A stretch of DNA of 64,000 nt from Hypericum androsaemum (lineage: Eukaryota; Streptophyta; Magnoliopsida; Malpighiales; Hypericaceae): the NCBI GenBank assembly GCA_963995505.1, contig OZ023182.1, positions 16,777,619-16,841,618 on the forward strand, in the 5' to 3' direction. A program made the translations under genes and the position numbers. Numbering within the stretch: the stretch's first letter is position 1; every line of letters begins with the position of its first letter. This document shows positions 36,057 to 46,977 of this stretch, one piece after another. The notes under the pieces are model-generated. The model saw only the letters and a list, made by a program, of their open reading frames with translations, did no database searches and was not told where the DNA came from.

Positions 36057-36277
36057 TGCTCACGATCACACTTGTAGGTAAGTGTGTAACACTTTCGTCT
36101 TCAAGATAGGACTTCAGATGCAATCCTGGACGAGGCCACAGTTTAACCGTGTGCCCTTAAACTCTTATTACCCGCCTATATGATTCAGGCCTCCATGGGT
36201 AATGGAGGTCCCAAGGTACAACGCCCAATCACGAATGCTATAGGAAGCACTATAGAACACCTTTCGAACCTTTGATG

Positions 36278-37037
36278 TATTGTTTGTCGGGGGTGGTGTA
36301 CTTGATTAGGATCTTGTAAAGTCGAGGCAAGAGTTAGACTCTTTCTCCGTAAGACGAGATTGTCCCGTATTCAGTGCTTACGAGCTGCGGCAATCGTCCC
36401 CAAGATACAACGACTTTCGGACTTCGAGTTCGTAGCACAACGACCCTCGAAGCTTCGGGCGAATCGTCCGATATTCGAAATTTTTTGAGAGAGGGAGAGA
36501 GAGCCTACAATTGCTAACGAATGCTTATGCAAGTTGTAGTGGGGTGAGATACAAATGAGATTGAGAGGCCTATTTATAGGCTGCTGGATGGGAGGCAGGC
36601 AGGCTGCCCTTCAGGCACCCCTAGCCCCTCGTCACTTTGGTAGCTTCGCAGCTCTCTCCGGACTCAGGCAAAATACTTAAGGCTCCTCCAGTTCTTCGCG
36701 ATGATGCACACGTGCGAAGTGCCAAGTGCGCCACAAAGCGCCCATTGCGACCTGCGTCCAATACGCCATGCGCACACGCACGTGCGCGTGCGCTCGTGTG
36801 TGCTCGTGCTCGTGCTCATGCTCGTGCTCCGCACCATCCTTGCCACGGTCCGAGTTAGCTATCCTTCCAGGTAGTCAACTTATTTCCTAGTCAATAAGGA
36901 GCATCTCCTTATAAACTAAAGAAAACTTGTTGCACTTTCCAATGTGGGATTGCCATTTTCTATTTCCACTTTGGGCTTTCCACTTGGGCCTTCCACTATG
37001 GGCTTTGTATTGAACTTTCATTCAATTTTTCCCAACA
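36278..37037 (-). repeat. 3' LTR of copia element B
   Basis: It shares the LTR layout of A: GC-rich U3 with repeated GCACGAGCACGAG words, TATA box (CTATAAATAGG, about 36570-36580, minus strand), CT-rich leader and the ATCTCGTCTTACG site (36348-36360). About 120 bases present in the other LTR are missing. Confidence 0.9.
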
Positions 37038-37639
37038 ATCCCCCACATGAATGATGATTAATGCATGCTGACACTTTTAAGAAAAGTTCCGACGAAATAT
37101 TATTACATCGAGAAAGGTAGCTTACGGCTTTGAACCTTCCCTAGTAAAATATTATCGGATTTACTTGCTGCTCAGTGAACGCGATGTCTTGAACTGGTCA
37201 GCTTTTTTATGTAAACCAAGACAATAATATTTACACAATGATATCTCTAATATCCTTTGGTTCTCACGTTGTGTCCGTTTCGGCTATGGACCTTATCTTA
37301 GATTCATAAGTGTTTTTCCATTTGAAGCGGCCTCACTTCACACTTATATAGGTGATCTCACATCAAGAGTATCCTGCCATACTCCACCTTTTCCTGGTAT
37401 AGGAATTATTAAAAGCGTAGACGCTTAGCCTTACACACCTCTGCAGGTTCGTACTTGGGCAGCTTCTGAGAATGGGATAGGTTCCGAGTATTCATCTGAA
37501 CCATCCATAACTTAGTTGTCTCATTGAACCAAGTTTGTGGGATCTCCACTCATCATGGTTGAGTTGCCGCTATGAACGTTCTTTAATGTGTGGGCTTTAA
37601 CCCCATTTCCCTTACTGAGTTATACATCTGATCTCTGTT

Positions 37640-40600
37640 GATTCCTTTCGTCAAAGGATCAGCTATGTTGTCCTTGGACTTCACATAATCAATGGTTATT
37701 ACTCTACTTGAGATCAATTATCTAATGGTGTTATGTCTCCTACGGATGTGTCGAGACTTACCGTTATACATGGTACTTTGTGCTCTCCCGATTGCTGACA
37801 TGCTATCACAATGTATCAATACAGGAGGCACAGACTTGTTCCAACACGGAGTATCCTCTAGGAAGTTTCTAAGCCATTCAACTTCTTCCCCAGCTTTGTC
37901 TAGTGCTATAAACTCCGACTCCATGGTTGATCGAGCTATGCACGTTTGTTTAGAGGATTTTCAGGACACAGCTCCTCCACCTATGGTGAACACATAACCA
38001 CTAGTGGATTTAGAGTCTTTAGTGTCCGATATCCAATTCGCATCAATCTATCCTTCCAATACAGCTGGATACCTAGTATAAAGTATGCCATGGTTCAAGG
38101 TATATTTTAAATACTTTAGAACCCTTTTCAAAGCTAGCCAGTAGTCTGGTCCTGGATTGCTCGTGAATCTACTAAGCTTGCTAACTGAGTATGCAATATC
38201 AAGTCGTGTACAATTTATTAAGTACATTAGACTCCCAATGATCTTTGCATATTTCAATTGAGATACTGGGTCACCTCTGTTTTTAGCCAAGTGTAGACTC
38301 AGGTCTACTAGAGTCTTAGCCGAAAGTTTGTCAAAAGTATTGAATTTCTTGAGTATATTCTCAACGTAGTGAGATTGTGACAAGACAATTCTTTCAGTCG
38401 TCCTAGAGATTTTAATCTCCAGTATGACGTCAGCTAGACTCATATCTTTCAAGTCAAATGTGTTCTTTAACATGTTCTTAGTTTTTATAATAAGATCATT
38501 ACTGCTTCCCGTGCCTTTAATGTATACACATTTATCACACTCGTTGATCTTAAAGCCATTTGACATCATTGTTCTGTCAAATTTCTCATGCCACTGTTTC
38601 GGCGCTTGTTTCAGCCCGTACAGTGACTTGACTAGTTTGCATACTTTATGTTCTTGTCCGGGGGTAACAAACCCTTCAGGTTATTCCATATATATTTCCT
38701 CTTCCAGTTCTCCATTTAGGAAAGCTATTTTTACATCCATCTAATGTATCTCGAGGTTATAGAGTGCTGCAACAGCTATGAGCACTCTAACAGATGTGAT
38801 TCTTGTGACCGGCGAATACGTGTCAAAAAAAACCATATCCTTCCTTTTGTTTGAACCCTTTAGCTACCAACCGAGCTTTGTACTTATCGATTGGTCCATC
38901 AGCTTTGTATTTCTTTTTAAGGATCCACTTGCAACTTAAAAGTTTACAACCTGGTGGGAGATCCATGATTTTCTACGTGTGGTTTTGCATGATGGATTCT
39001 ATCTCACTATTGATAGCTTCTTTCCAGAGAGGAGCATCTGGACTAGATAATGCCTCTTGGATTGTCCCAGGTTTATTTTCTAACACGTACGTTAGAAAAT
39101 CTGGACCAAATAATTTGGCCATTTTGGCCCTCTTACTCCGTCTAGGTTCTTCAGTACCTTGATCAGAGCCTTGTGTAGCTTCATAACTTCTTTTGTTTGA
39201 GCTTACTTCTTTCGTTTCCTTTTTAGGAAAGATATTCTCAAAGAATGTTACATTCCTTGATTCCATGACCATTCCCTCATTGATTTTAGGGTTTTCAGAC
39301 TTATACACTAGAAATCGGTATGCGCTACTGTTGTAGGCATATTCGATAAAGATACAGCCAACAGTCTTGGGTCCTATTCTCACCCTTTTAGGCGGAGGTA
39401 TTTCTACCTTAGCTAGGCACCCCCACACTTTAAGGTAACCGTAGGAAGGCTTTCTCCCTTTCCATTGTTCATATGGAGTTTTGTCCCTTTTTTTGTATGG
39501 CAATTTGTTTAGAATGTGATTAGCTGAGAGCAAAGCTTCCTCCCACAAGTTCTAGGGTAAGCCCAAGCTAATCAACATAGCGTTCATCATCTCCTTAAGA
39601 GTTTGATTCTTGCGTTCAGCTACGCCATTTGATTGAGGTGAGTATGGAGCTGTTGTCTGATGAATAATGCTATTTTGTTGGCAGAATTTTTCAAACGGAG
39701 CTACATATTCTCCTCCTCTATCACTTCGAATCATTTTAATTTTAGTGCTGAGTTAATTTTTAACCTCATTCTTATAACTCTTGAAAGCTTCTAGAGCTTC
39801 GTCTTTTTCTTTCAAGAGGTGTACATAACAGTACCTCGTGCAGTTGTCAATAAACGTGATGAAATACTTTTTCCCACCTCTAGTTTGCACTTGTTTCATA
39901 TCGCATATGTCGGTATGAATTTACTCTAAAGGTGTGGTACTTCTTTCCACTGAATGAAAAGGTGCTTTGGTCTTTTTTGCCTCTACACATACTTCACATT
40001 TATTGTTCGGGTCAAACTCCATTTTAGGCAATAAATTTAAACTTACTAACTTTTTTAGTGAGCTCAAATTCACGTGTCCTAATCTATCATGCCATAAGTT
40101 AGAACACTCAGCCAAATAAGAAGAATTGATAACTTTATTAGGGCCATTAAAGGCGTGTTTGACAGTTATTACATTCATCTTGAAGAGCCCCCTCTCGAGG
40201 TTACCCTTTCCTACAAAGGCACCGGCCTTGGTCAGAATTAACCTATCAGCCTCAAATACTAGCTTCATCCCAGCTTTGCTTAACAGTGAGCCAGATACTA
40301 AATTCTTACGAATGTCTGGGACATGCAGCACATCCTTGAGGGTTAGCTCTTTTTCAGAGGTCAGCTTCAGCACCACCTGACCTAGTCCGACTACGGGAGA
40401 AGTTACGGAGATATCCATAAATAACTTCCGGCCGTTGATCGCAGTATAGGTTGAGAATATCTCTTTGTCTGAGCAGATGTGTCGGGTTGCCCCTGTGTCA
40501 ATGAACCACTCTCTTGGGTTATCCACCATATTGGCTTCAAACACCACGGTGGATAAGTCTAGCTCAGACAAGTCTTCGACCAGATTTGCCTTCTCACGAT

Positions 40601-41432
40601 CGTCCGTCTTTGGCAGGCGATAATCTTTTGCCATGTGACCAAGCTTGTCGCAGTTGTAGCAATTGCCCTTGATCTTCTTAGCCTTTTTTTGCTTTGGCTC
40701 TTATTTCTCCTGCTTATTCCCGGGCTTCTTCCTCTTCTTTCCGGTGCCACCTTCGGCGAGATGCATCTTAGCCTCGGAGTTGGTCCAGCTGGTCTTGACT
40801 TTGAACTTTCGGTTGTCTTCCTCGATCCTTAGTCTCACAATCAGGTCTTTCAGCTCCATGTCCTTCCTCTTATGCTTGAGGTAGTTCTTGAAGTCCTTCC
40901 ACAGAGGCGGTAGCTTCTCGATCAGAGCAGCCACCTGGAAGAATTTGCTGAGTTCCTTGCCTTCGGCATGAATCTCATGTAGAATCAGCTGCAGCTCTTA
41001 GACTTGGTCTATGACCTTCTTGGAGTCTACCATCTGGAAGTCAAGGAACCTTTCGACAATGAATTTCTTCATCCCGGCATCCTCCATTTTGTACTTTTTT
41101 TCCAGGGAGTCCCACAATTCTTTCGCAGTCTTGGTACTTACATAGACATTGTACAGGGCATCGTCTAAGCCATTTAGGACATAGTTACGATATAGGAAGT
41201 TGCTGTGACTCCATGCATCGAGGGCGTTGATCTTCTGTGGATCAGCCTCATTTTCTACCACCTTTGGAGCCTCTTCCTTCAAGAATCGGACCAGGTTGAG
41301 CGTGGTCAGGTAGAACAGCATCTTCTGTTGCCACCTCTTAAACTCGGTACCATTGAACTTGGCTGACTTTTCACCGTAGACAGTTCCCGGGACCGCTAGC
41401 ACTGGTGTAGGTGCGGAGCTTGATGATGCCAT
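37640..41432 (-). pseudogene. gag-pol remains of copia element B
   Basis: From the minus-strand start near 41432: gag (to about 40640, one frameshift near 40990 and a stop near 40700), zinc knuckle (C-Y-N-C...H with the last Cys as Tyr), protease (FIDTGATRHI near 40490), GAG-pre-integrase and the start of integrase (to about 39921), integrase (about 39900-39552), reverse transcriptase and RNase H (about 38950-37640). The YVDD box of the reverse transcriptase is deleted (sequence jumps from YIKGTG to SSNDLI near 38510). Multiple stops and frameshifts make it non-functional. Like A, its knuckle has K-D-Y, so the last Cys was lost before the two copies separated. Confidence 0.9.
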
Positions 41433-41446
41433 CTTCAAGTACATTG

Positions 41447-41544
41447 ATCTCGTCTTACGATTGTTGTTTTTCGGAGGTGGTGTACTTGATTAGGATTTTG
41501 TAAAGTCGAGGCAAGAGTTAGACTCTTTCTCCGTAAGACGAGAT
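41447..41544 (-). promoter_or_regulatory. Inverted pair at the 5' LTR/leader junction of element B (candidate self-priming site)
   Basis: In the LTR (41532-41544) the minus strand reads ATCTCGTCTTACG. Directly after the LTR (41447-41459) it reads CGTAAGACGAGAT, the exact reverse complement over 13 bases. This is where the primer-binding site belongs, and no initiator-tRNA complement is present. In the RNA the two would pair, with a loop of about 70 bases that has its own small hairpin (AAGAGT...ACTCTT). Confidence 0.65.
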
Positions 41545-42340
41545 TTTTCCGTATTCAGTGCTTACGGACTGCGGCAATCGTCCCCAAGATATGACGACTT
41601 TCAGACTTTGAGTTCGTAACACAACGACCCTCGAAGCTTCTGGCAAACCGTCCGATATTCAGAACTTTCTGAGAGAGGGAGAGAGAGCCTACAATTGCTA
41701 AAGAATGCTTATGCAAGTTGTAGTGGGGTGAGATGCAAATGAGGGGGAGAGGCCTATTTATAGGCTGCTGGATGGGAGGGAGGGAGGCAATCCGAAGAGT
41801 TGCATCTGTTCGGCAAGCATGCAGGCTGCCCTTCTGGTACTCCTTCGCCAATCAGAACGATCGTGTCTCTTCGATGGGCAACTCGTGGCTTTTCGCTTAC
41901 CAGATTACTCCAACCTCTTCGCTCCCTTCGTGGAGATCCTGGAAGGCGTTCGCAGCCCCTCGTCACTTTGGCAGCTTCGCAGCTCTCTCCGAACTCGGAC
42001 AAAATACTTAAGGCTCCTCCAGCTCCTCGCGACGATTCGCACGTGTGAAGTACCAAGTGCGCCACAAAGCGCCCATTGCGACCTGCGTCCAATGCGCATA
42101 CGCGCGTGCACGTGCGCGAGCGCGTGCTCGTGCTCGAATGGTGCGTGGCAGTCCGAGTTGGCTATCCTTCCAGGTGGTCAACTTATTTCCTAGTCAATAA
42201 GGAGCATCTCCTTATAAACTAAAGAAAACTTATTGCACTTTCTAATGTGGGATTGCCATTTTCCATTTTTACTTTGGGCTTTCCACTTGGGCCTTCCACT
42301 ATGGGCTTTGTATTGAACTTTCATTCAATTTTTCCCAACA
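41462..42340 (-). repeat. 5' LTR of copia element B
   Basis: Full-length partner of 36278-37037, with TATA box at about 41755-41765 (minus strand CTATAAATAGG). Confidence 0.9.
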
Positions 42341-42921
42341 TGATGGTGTAGAACTCCGACTCTTTTATACAAATGAGAAATATTATGCAAGGGGGAGAGA
42401 AGTAGAGAGCTTAAGGAAGAGTGTGAGCTAGGGGTGATTTGGAATGGAGGAGGAGGGCTCCTATTATAGGAAGTCTAGGCCTCCAATACTCAAATCTGTA
42501 TTAACTCAGATCATTAACTAGCCCATTAACTTGGTGAGTAAATGGGTAGTTACCAGACCATAAAAACCCCATATTAACTTGGCGGTTACTCTCATTAAGT
42601 TGGCCAGAATTTAATTTTGAAAATTCAAAATTTAAATTCAAATGCCAACTAGAAGAAGAAGGTTCTAGAGCGTGGGCTTGTCCAAGAGGAAGCCCAATAT
42701 ATTTTGGGCCGAGAATCGCTTCAACAGGTCCGACCCAGTTTTAAAAAGATAAGGCCCTGGAACCTAGAACAATTCCCACAAACTTACAATCCTGCAACCC
42801 GCAACCATACCACATTTAAGCCAATTTTTATTCACACCGAGAATTAATTTTTCTCGCAAGTATATTTTTCTCACTTGTATTGGAGCATCTCTTCCTTGGT
42901 TATAAAACTAATTCTCTAACA

Positions 42922-43175
42922 ATTTTCATCCGACGTTGAATGGGATTTGGAGCTTCAAGCCTTAGAGACTCAAACTCTACTTTTGAGTTTACCGTTGTGT
43001 AAACTTATATATGTTCCTAGATTGGTTAACCAAATTGTAGACTGGTTAGCTAAATTTTTTAGTTTAAGAACTCTTTTAGACAATGTTGTATCCCATGTTT
43101 CTCAAGCTCTTGAGAAATTTCTTTTGTATGATATTTTTTATTAATTTTATATGTATGCTGTGTTTGAAGTTTCAA
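42922..43175 (+). pseudogene. LINE fragment: end of an RNase H domain
   Basis: The plus strand encodes VEWDLELQALE and then YVPRLVNQIVDWLAK, matching the last part of plant LINE RNase H (compare ISRRQNVVADWVAK in the LINE near 56.8 kb). It ends at a stop and an A-rich stretch near 43172, the likely LINE 3' end. Its 5' side is cut off exactly where LTR-like D ends. Confidence 0.7.
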
Positions 43176-43794
43176 AAAAAATAACTAAATATTTGTCTGG
43201 ATCTCACCCCGTTTGCAACGTCTTGTAGGTGGGATGGGCATGGAGTGCTTAGTGTAGCCTAAAAGTCGTCAATTAAATTAAATTGCCTTCTCTGGCGGTA
43301 ACATGGTATCATTCAAACAAAACTTTATGCCGACGAACCAAGGATCACTTCTGATTTAATCATATATCGAGTTTGAGTTTTTGGAAACGTATTAGCATTA
43401 TTAGAAAAGTTTTGTCATTTTTTAAATGTCTCACCTAACTCAAATTTAGATTAGTCGATTCAGTAAATCTAGATACTATATGATATAAGAAAACTTTACA
43501 CCGACGAAGGGAGCCACCAATTGTTTAATTACCTATACTTATTAAAAAGAATACATGTGATTCTAGGAAGATTTAAACCACTTCGATCATTATTTGCTGT
43601 TCTAGTTAATTAAAAAAAACCCCCGAATTTATATTTGTTGAATCAATATGGGCTTGCTCGAAAATTGGAAAGCTGAGCGCTTCTTACAAATTTAAAGAAC
43701 ATTGAAAATTAACGAAACACCACCCCTCAAAAAAATATTTAACGAAACGCCAAGAAGAAAACTGAGTAGGGACAGGCCAAAAACAGACAGGTGA
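43176..43794. other. Intergenic, no gene seen
   Basis: AT-rich DNA. Short frames only. Confidence 0.45.
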
Positions 43795-44265
43795 TCTCTT
43801 CGTCGGGTTTGAATTGGGTACGGAGTGAAGAAATCATTTCGAACGGTTTGGAGTAAAGGGGGGACCGCGCTTCTCCAAAGGGGGGACCGCGCTGGCAAGC
43901 GCAGTTATGTGATACTAGCATGCGCAGTTATGTAATACTGACATGTGTATTTGTGACAGCGGCATGTCCCGTTTATGATAATGGCGTGCATGGCTTTTTT
44001 CATTTTGGTCCCCGTATTTTAGCATTTTTACAAAAAAGGCATACTCGCATACGCACTTATGTGATACTGGCATGCGTTGTTATATGATGCTGGCATGCGC
44101 TGTTATGTTATAATGGCATTTGTTTCAGGCCTACGTTTGTGCGTAATTTTTTTCATTTTGGTCCCCGTATTTTAGCATTTTTGTAAAAAAACTTCCGCGT
44201 GTCTTCATTCCGAATGGTTTGGAATCTGGACATTCCGCACCCAATCCATACCCCCCGTTGTCATG
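43795..44265. repeat. Small inverted-repeat element with a 23-bp minisatellite
   Basis: The ends are inverted: TTGAATTGGGTACGGAGTG on the left and GTATGGATTGGGTGCGGAAT from the right read backwards, each followed by an aacggtttggag-like word. Inside, a 23-base unit (gcgcagttatgtgatactggc plus at) occurs about three times at 43898-43965 and again about three times at 44052-44120. Two copies of a module with ttcattttggtccccgtatt lie between and after. No coding capacity. Confidence 0.75.
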
Positions 44266-44445
44266 GAAAGCAAACATAATCTCTAGAAAACTAAAGATTT
44301 CTACATATTTTGTCACATAAATAGAAATTTAATGAGATGAGATTCCAATAGAGTAGTAGTAGAATCTTCTCTTTTCTACCTTTAACAATTATCTATAAGC
44401 CATAATCTAAGAGATCTTAGATTATTCTAGCATAAATAGGGATGG
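44266..44445. other. Spacer, nothing recognised
   Basis: Short AT-rich spacer between two repeats. Confidence 0.4.
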
Positions 44446-44449
44446 CAAT

Positions 44450-44720
44450 GGATAGAATATGATATGGTATTTGTTGGACCCTATCCATACCCTTGTTTTT
44501 TGAGTTGGACCTATATCGTGCCCACGATCTTACCAAATTTTTATTGTTAAACTTATACCCTACCCTCTAGCAGACCCAGGATAAGGTATCGATAGGACCA
44601 TATCCATACCCTAATTTTTTTAGTTGGGCCCATACCCACGACCCTACAAATTTTTTATTGTTAGACTCATACTTTATTCTTCAGGAGATCCAGGGTCTGC
44701 AGAGTATGACCCTTTAACGT
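44450..44720. repeat. Tandem duplication of about 125 bp in a repeat-like segment
   Basis: The phrase ggaccctatccatacccttg, then tttttattgttaaactyatac and a gcagacccagg-like end, is followed by a second diverged copy starting near 44597. The start (agggatggcaatgg) resembles ends of plant non-autonomous DNA transposons, but no clear inverted partner is found. Confidence 0.5.
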
Positions 44721-45789
44721 TCTACTTTTGATAATTTCACATATTAAATTAATTTCATATAAAATTTAAATAAATTCAAGACATCTACAACGTTACACAT
44801 CAACTTTTAATAGAAAATTAAAGAAATATCAAATTTCACAATTTAATTTAAATGGTAGAAGGTTGTTCCTTTCAATTTTGACGCACATAAATAATTCAAA
44901 AAATAATAATACAAAAAGTCGACTTCTAACTTCAGGATATCTTTTAAGCTAGTTCTGTTATTAGCTTAAAGTTAATCATAAAATATATAGTATATTAATT
45001 GTACATTACAGTTAGCAATTTGTACAGATGACGTAAAAATGTGCATTTGTTCTTTTTTTTCTGTTGTATCTCCCTGTGGTTAGGTTTTTAAGTTCTTGCT
45101 TGTTTTTTTTTTCTTTTTTTAAGTTCTAATTATACTACATATATATTATCAATAGGGTTTAAACATGGACCTATATCTATATTTCATTATAGATTTAATC
45201 AAAGTCAACATATTCCCGACTCGCATACGATAAGGATAGAGTCTGATTCACAGAGTATGCATATTTCTACCATCTTTAAGCATAAAATATTATTTTAGTA
45301 TAACAAACAAGTCTCAAACATAATTAGAGTATCCAAATATCAGTTAGTAACCACACACAAAAAAATATTATAGATACGAAAATCAAAAGTGACGATATGG
45401 TTATTTAATTTTAATATCTGTATTATTCAGATTTAGATTCTGGTTTATAGATTATTTTGTAAGAATCTAAATTATTATGTCAGAATCTAGATCTTTTAAA
45501 TTATATACAACTTAAATCCTCTGTTGCATGGCACTTGCACACCATCTATCTATCCAAATGTCACGACTTTGTCAAATTCTCTTTTCCAAAGACAGACGTC
45601 AGCTTTTTGTTGATTTTCAACGATCAAATTCGGCAACTATTTATCCCTAAAAAAAAAAATTCGGCAACTATTTGACTTCAGTACCTTATATTTTGCCAAT
45701 CTCGCTTGACCATTCCGAGATGGTAAGACCCATCAAATTTTGAATGATTCTTACCCCTTTGAAAAATGTTGCTCAATTTAAGTTGGCAA
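44721..45789. other. Intergenic, no gene seen
   Basis: Very AT-rich. Around 45425-45500 short inverted words (agattctg / cagaatct) suggest a small decayed MITE. No gene. Confidence 0.45.
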
Positions 45790-46400
45790 ATCTAAAACTA
45801 ATATTTTTAAAATCGACCTCGAAGACGATCCGAAATTCTTAAAATTTTTGGTCCAACCGGTCAGGCCACCGATCGGACCGGGACTTCTATTTTATATTAC
45901 TATTATTAAATAAGGTTTAATAAATTTAATATAGCATTAAAAATGATAAAATACCAAATAAGTTTAAATATTTAGCAACTTTGTTATACAATTTAACCAA
46001 ACAAAGTCTTCAAACATGAATTATACAAGTCTAGAAGTACAAGAAAATGAATATACAAGTTTTCTTGTTCGACATATTAGTCCAATTTGTTTGACTTAAT
46101 TGAAATATTATCGAGAATTGTTAAAAAGATAAGTTTTTTTTATCCAAAAGTGATGTACAGGTTCCGAGCTTGGAAGTTGAGGTTTTGTTTCTAAATTAAA
46201 TCCGATAAAATGGAAAAAATAAACACTAATTTTTCTGATCCAGGCGAACCGGGTCACCCGGAAGCACCTGACCAGGCAGTCCTACCAAATTTTGGCCGGT
46301 CAAACCAATTTCTGAGTTATTGTCAAAAATCAACGCGAGTTTGATCTCGGGTAGTAGTCCGACCGCCGATCGGCCCGCAATTTTTAAATCATTGTCTAAA
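45790..46400. repeat. Possible TIR element with GC-rich ends
   Basis: Left part: accggtcaggccaccgatcg with gaccggg; right part: cggtcaaaccaatttctgag and ccgaccgccgatcggcccg, which are rough inverted matches. The centre is AT-rich. Boundaries are uncertain. Confidence 0.35.
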
Positions 46401-46977
46401 ACAATTATGTTCTTTTTATTTTTTATCTACTCTCTAGTGTCAAATATTCTCGAATCTTATTTCAGTGGCTCTTAACTTTTATCGAGGATTTTGTTTGGTA
46501 AACAAGGTATAGCAAAAAAAAACCAGCACTTTTTTATGTCAAGTCAAAATCTGCCACATCACAGACATGTTTCAAAGCTCATACTATATTCTTCCCAATG
46601 AAGCACAAGTGAGACAACAGTGAGCTTAGGCTTGGAAAAACCTGAAGAACAAGTGAACAAGAGCAGGGAAAGAGAGCAGAAACTAGAGAAAGTGTCAATT
46701 TTCCAGATATATATCCAACTGGTGTTAAAGTTTTTGCCAAAGATCTTTCATCATGATAGGGAATCACAGATGAAGGAGTTCACATCCTCAGAAGTTCCAT
46801 CAGTCTTTACAGAAAACCATAAAAGCCATCCCCTTCGGATTCGCAAAGAAGGGTCTCAGATGCGATGACAAAATGATGGAGATATAGATACCACAAGTGA
46901 CTTCGACACATTCAGTATCTATATATGTATATAAATATCTATCAGCAGTTGATCAGTCCGGAGAGCATGAGGATGGC

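Larger units (their letters stand above)
36278..42340 (-). mobile_element. Ty1/copia LTR retrotransposon B, degraded, same family as A
   Basis: Located on the minus strand with LTRs beginning TGTTGGG. The target duplication TGATG is perfect (36273-36277 and 42341-42345). The polypurine tract (GTGGGGGAT) is identical to that of A, and proteins match A domain by domain. The two LTRs differ in length (about 760 and 880 bases) by internal indels, and the 3' LTR ends CAATA in place of CAACA. It is inserted into LTR-like sequence D. Confidence 0.92.
36057..42921 (-). repeat. Older LTR-like sequence D, split by element B
   Basis: If B is removed, 36057-36277 and 42346-42921 join into about 800 bases that on the minus strand begin TGTTAGAG and end GTGAGCA. 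A TATA-like CTATAATAGG (about 42460-42470) is followed by a CT-rich stretch, as in a plant LTR. No matching second LTR or target duplication is visible in the window, so it may be one end of a broken element. Its upper end abuts a LINE scrap. Confidence 0.5.

Noticed and set aside
36057..42921. Reading D as a simple solo LTR
   Set aside because: The bases outside its two ends (aagga and atttt) do not match as a target duplication, so a solo LTR is not supported.
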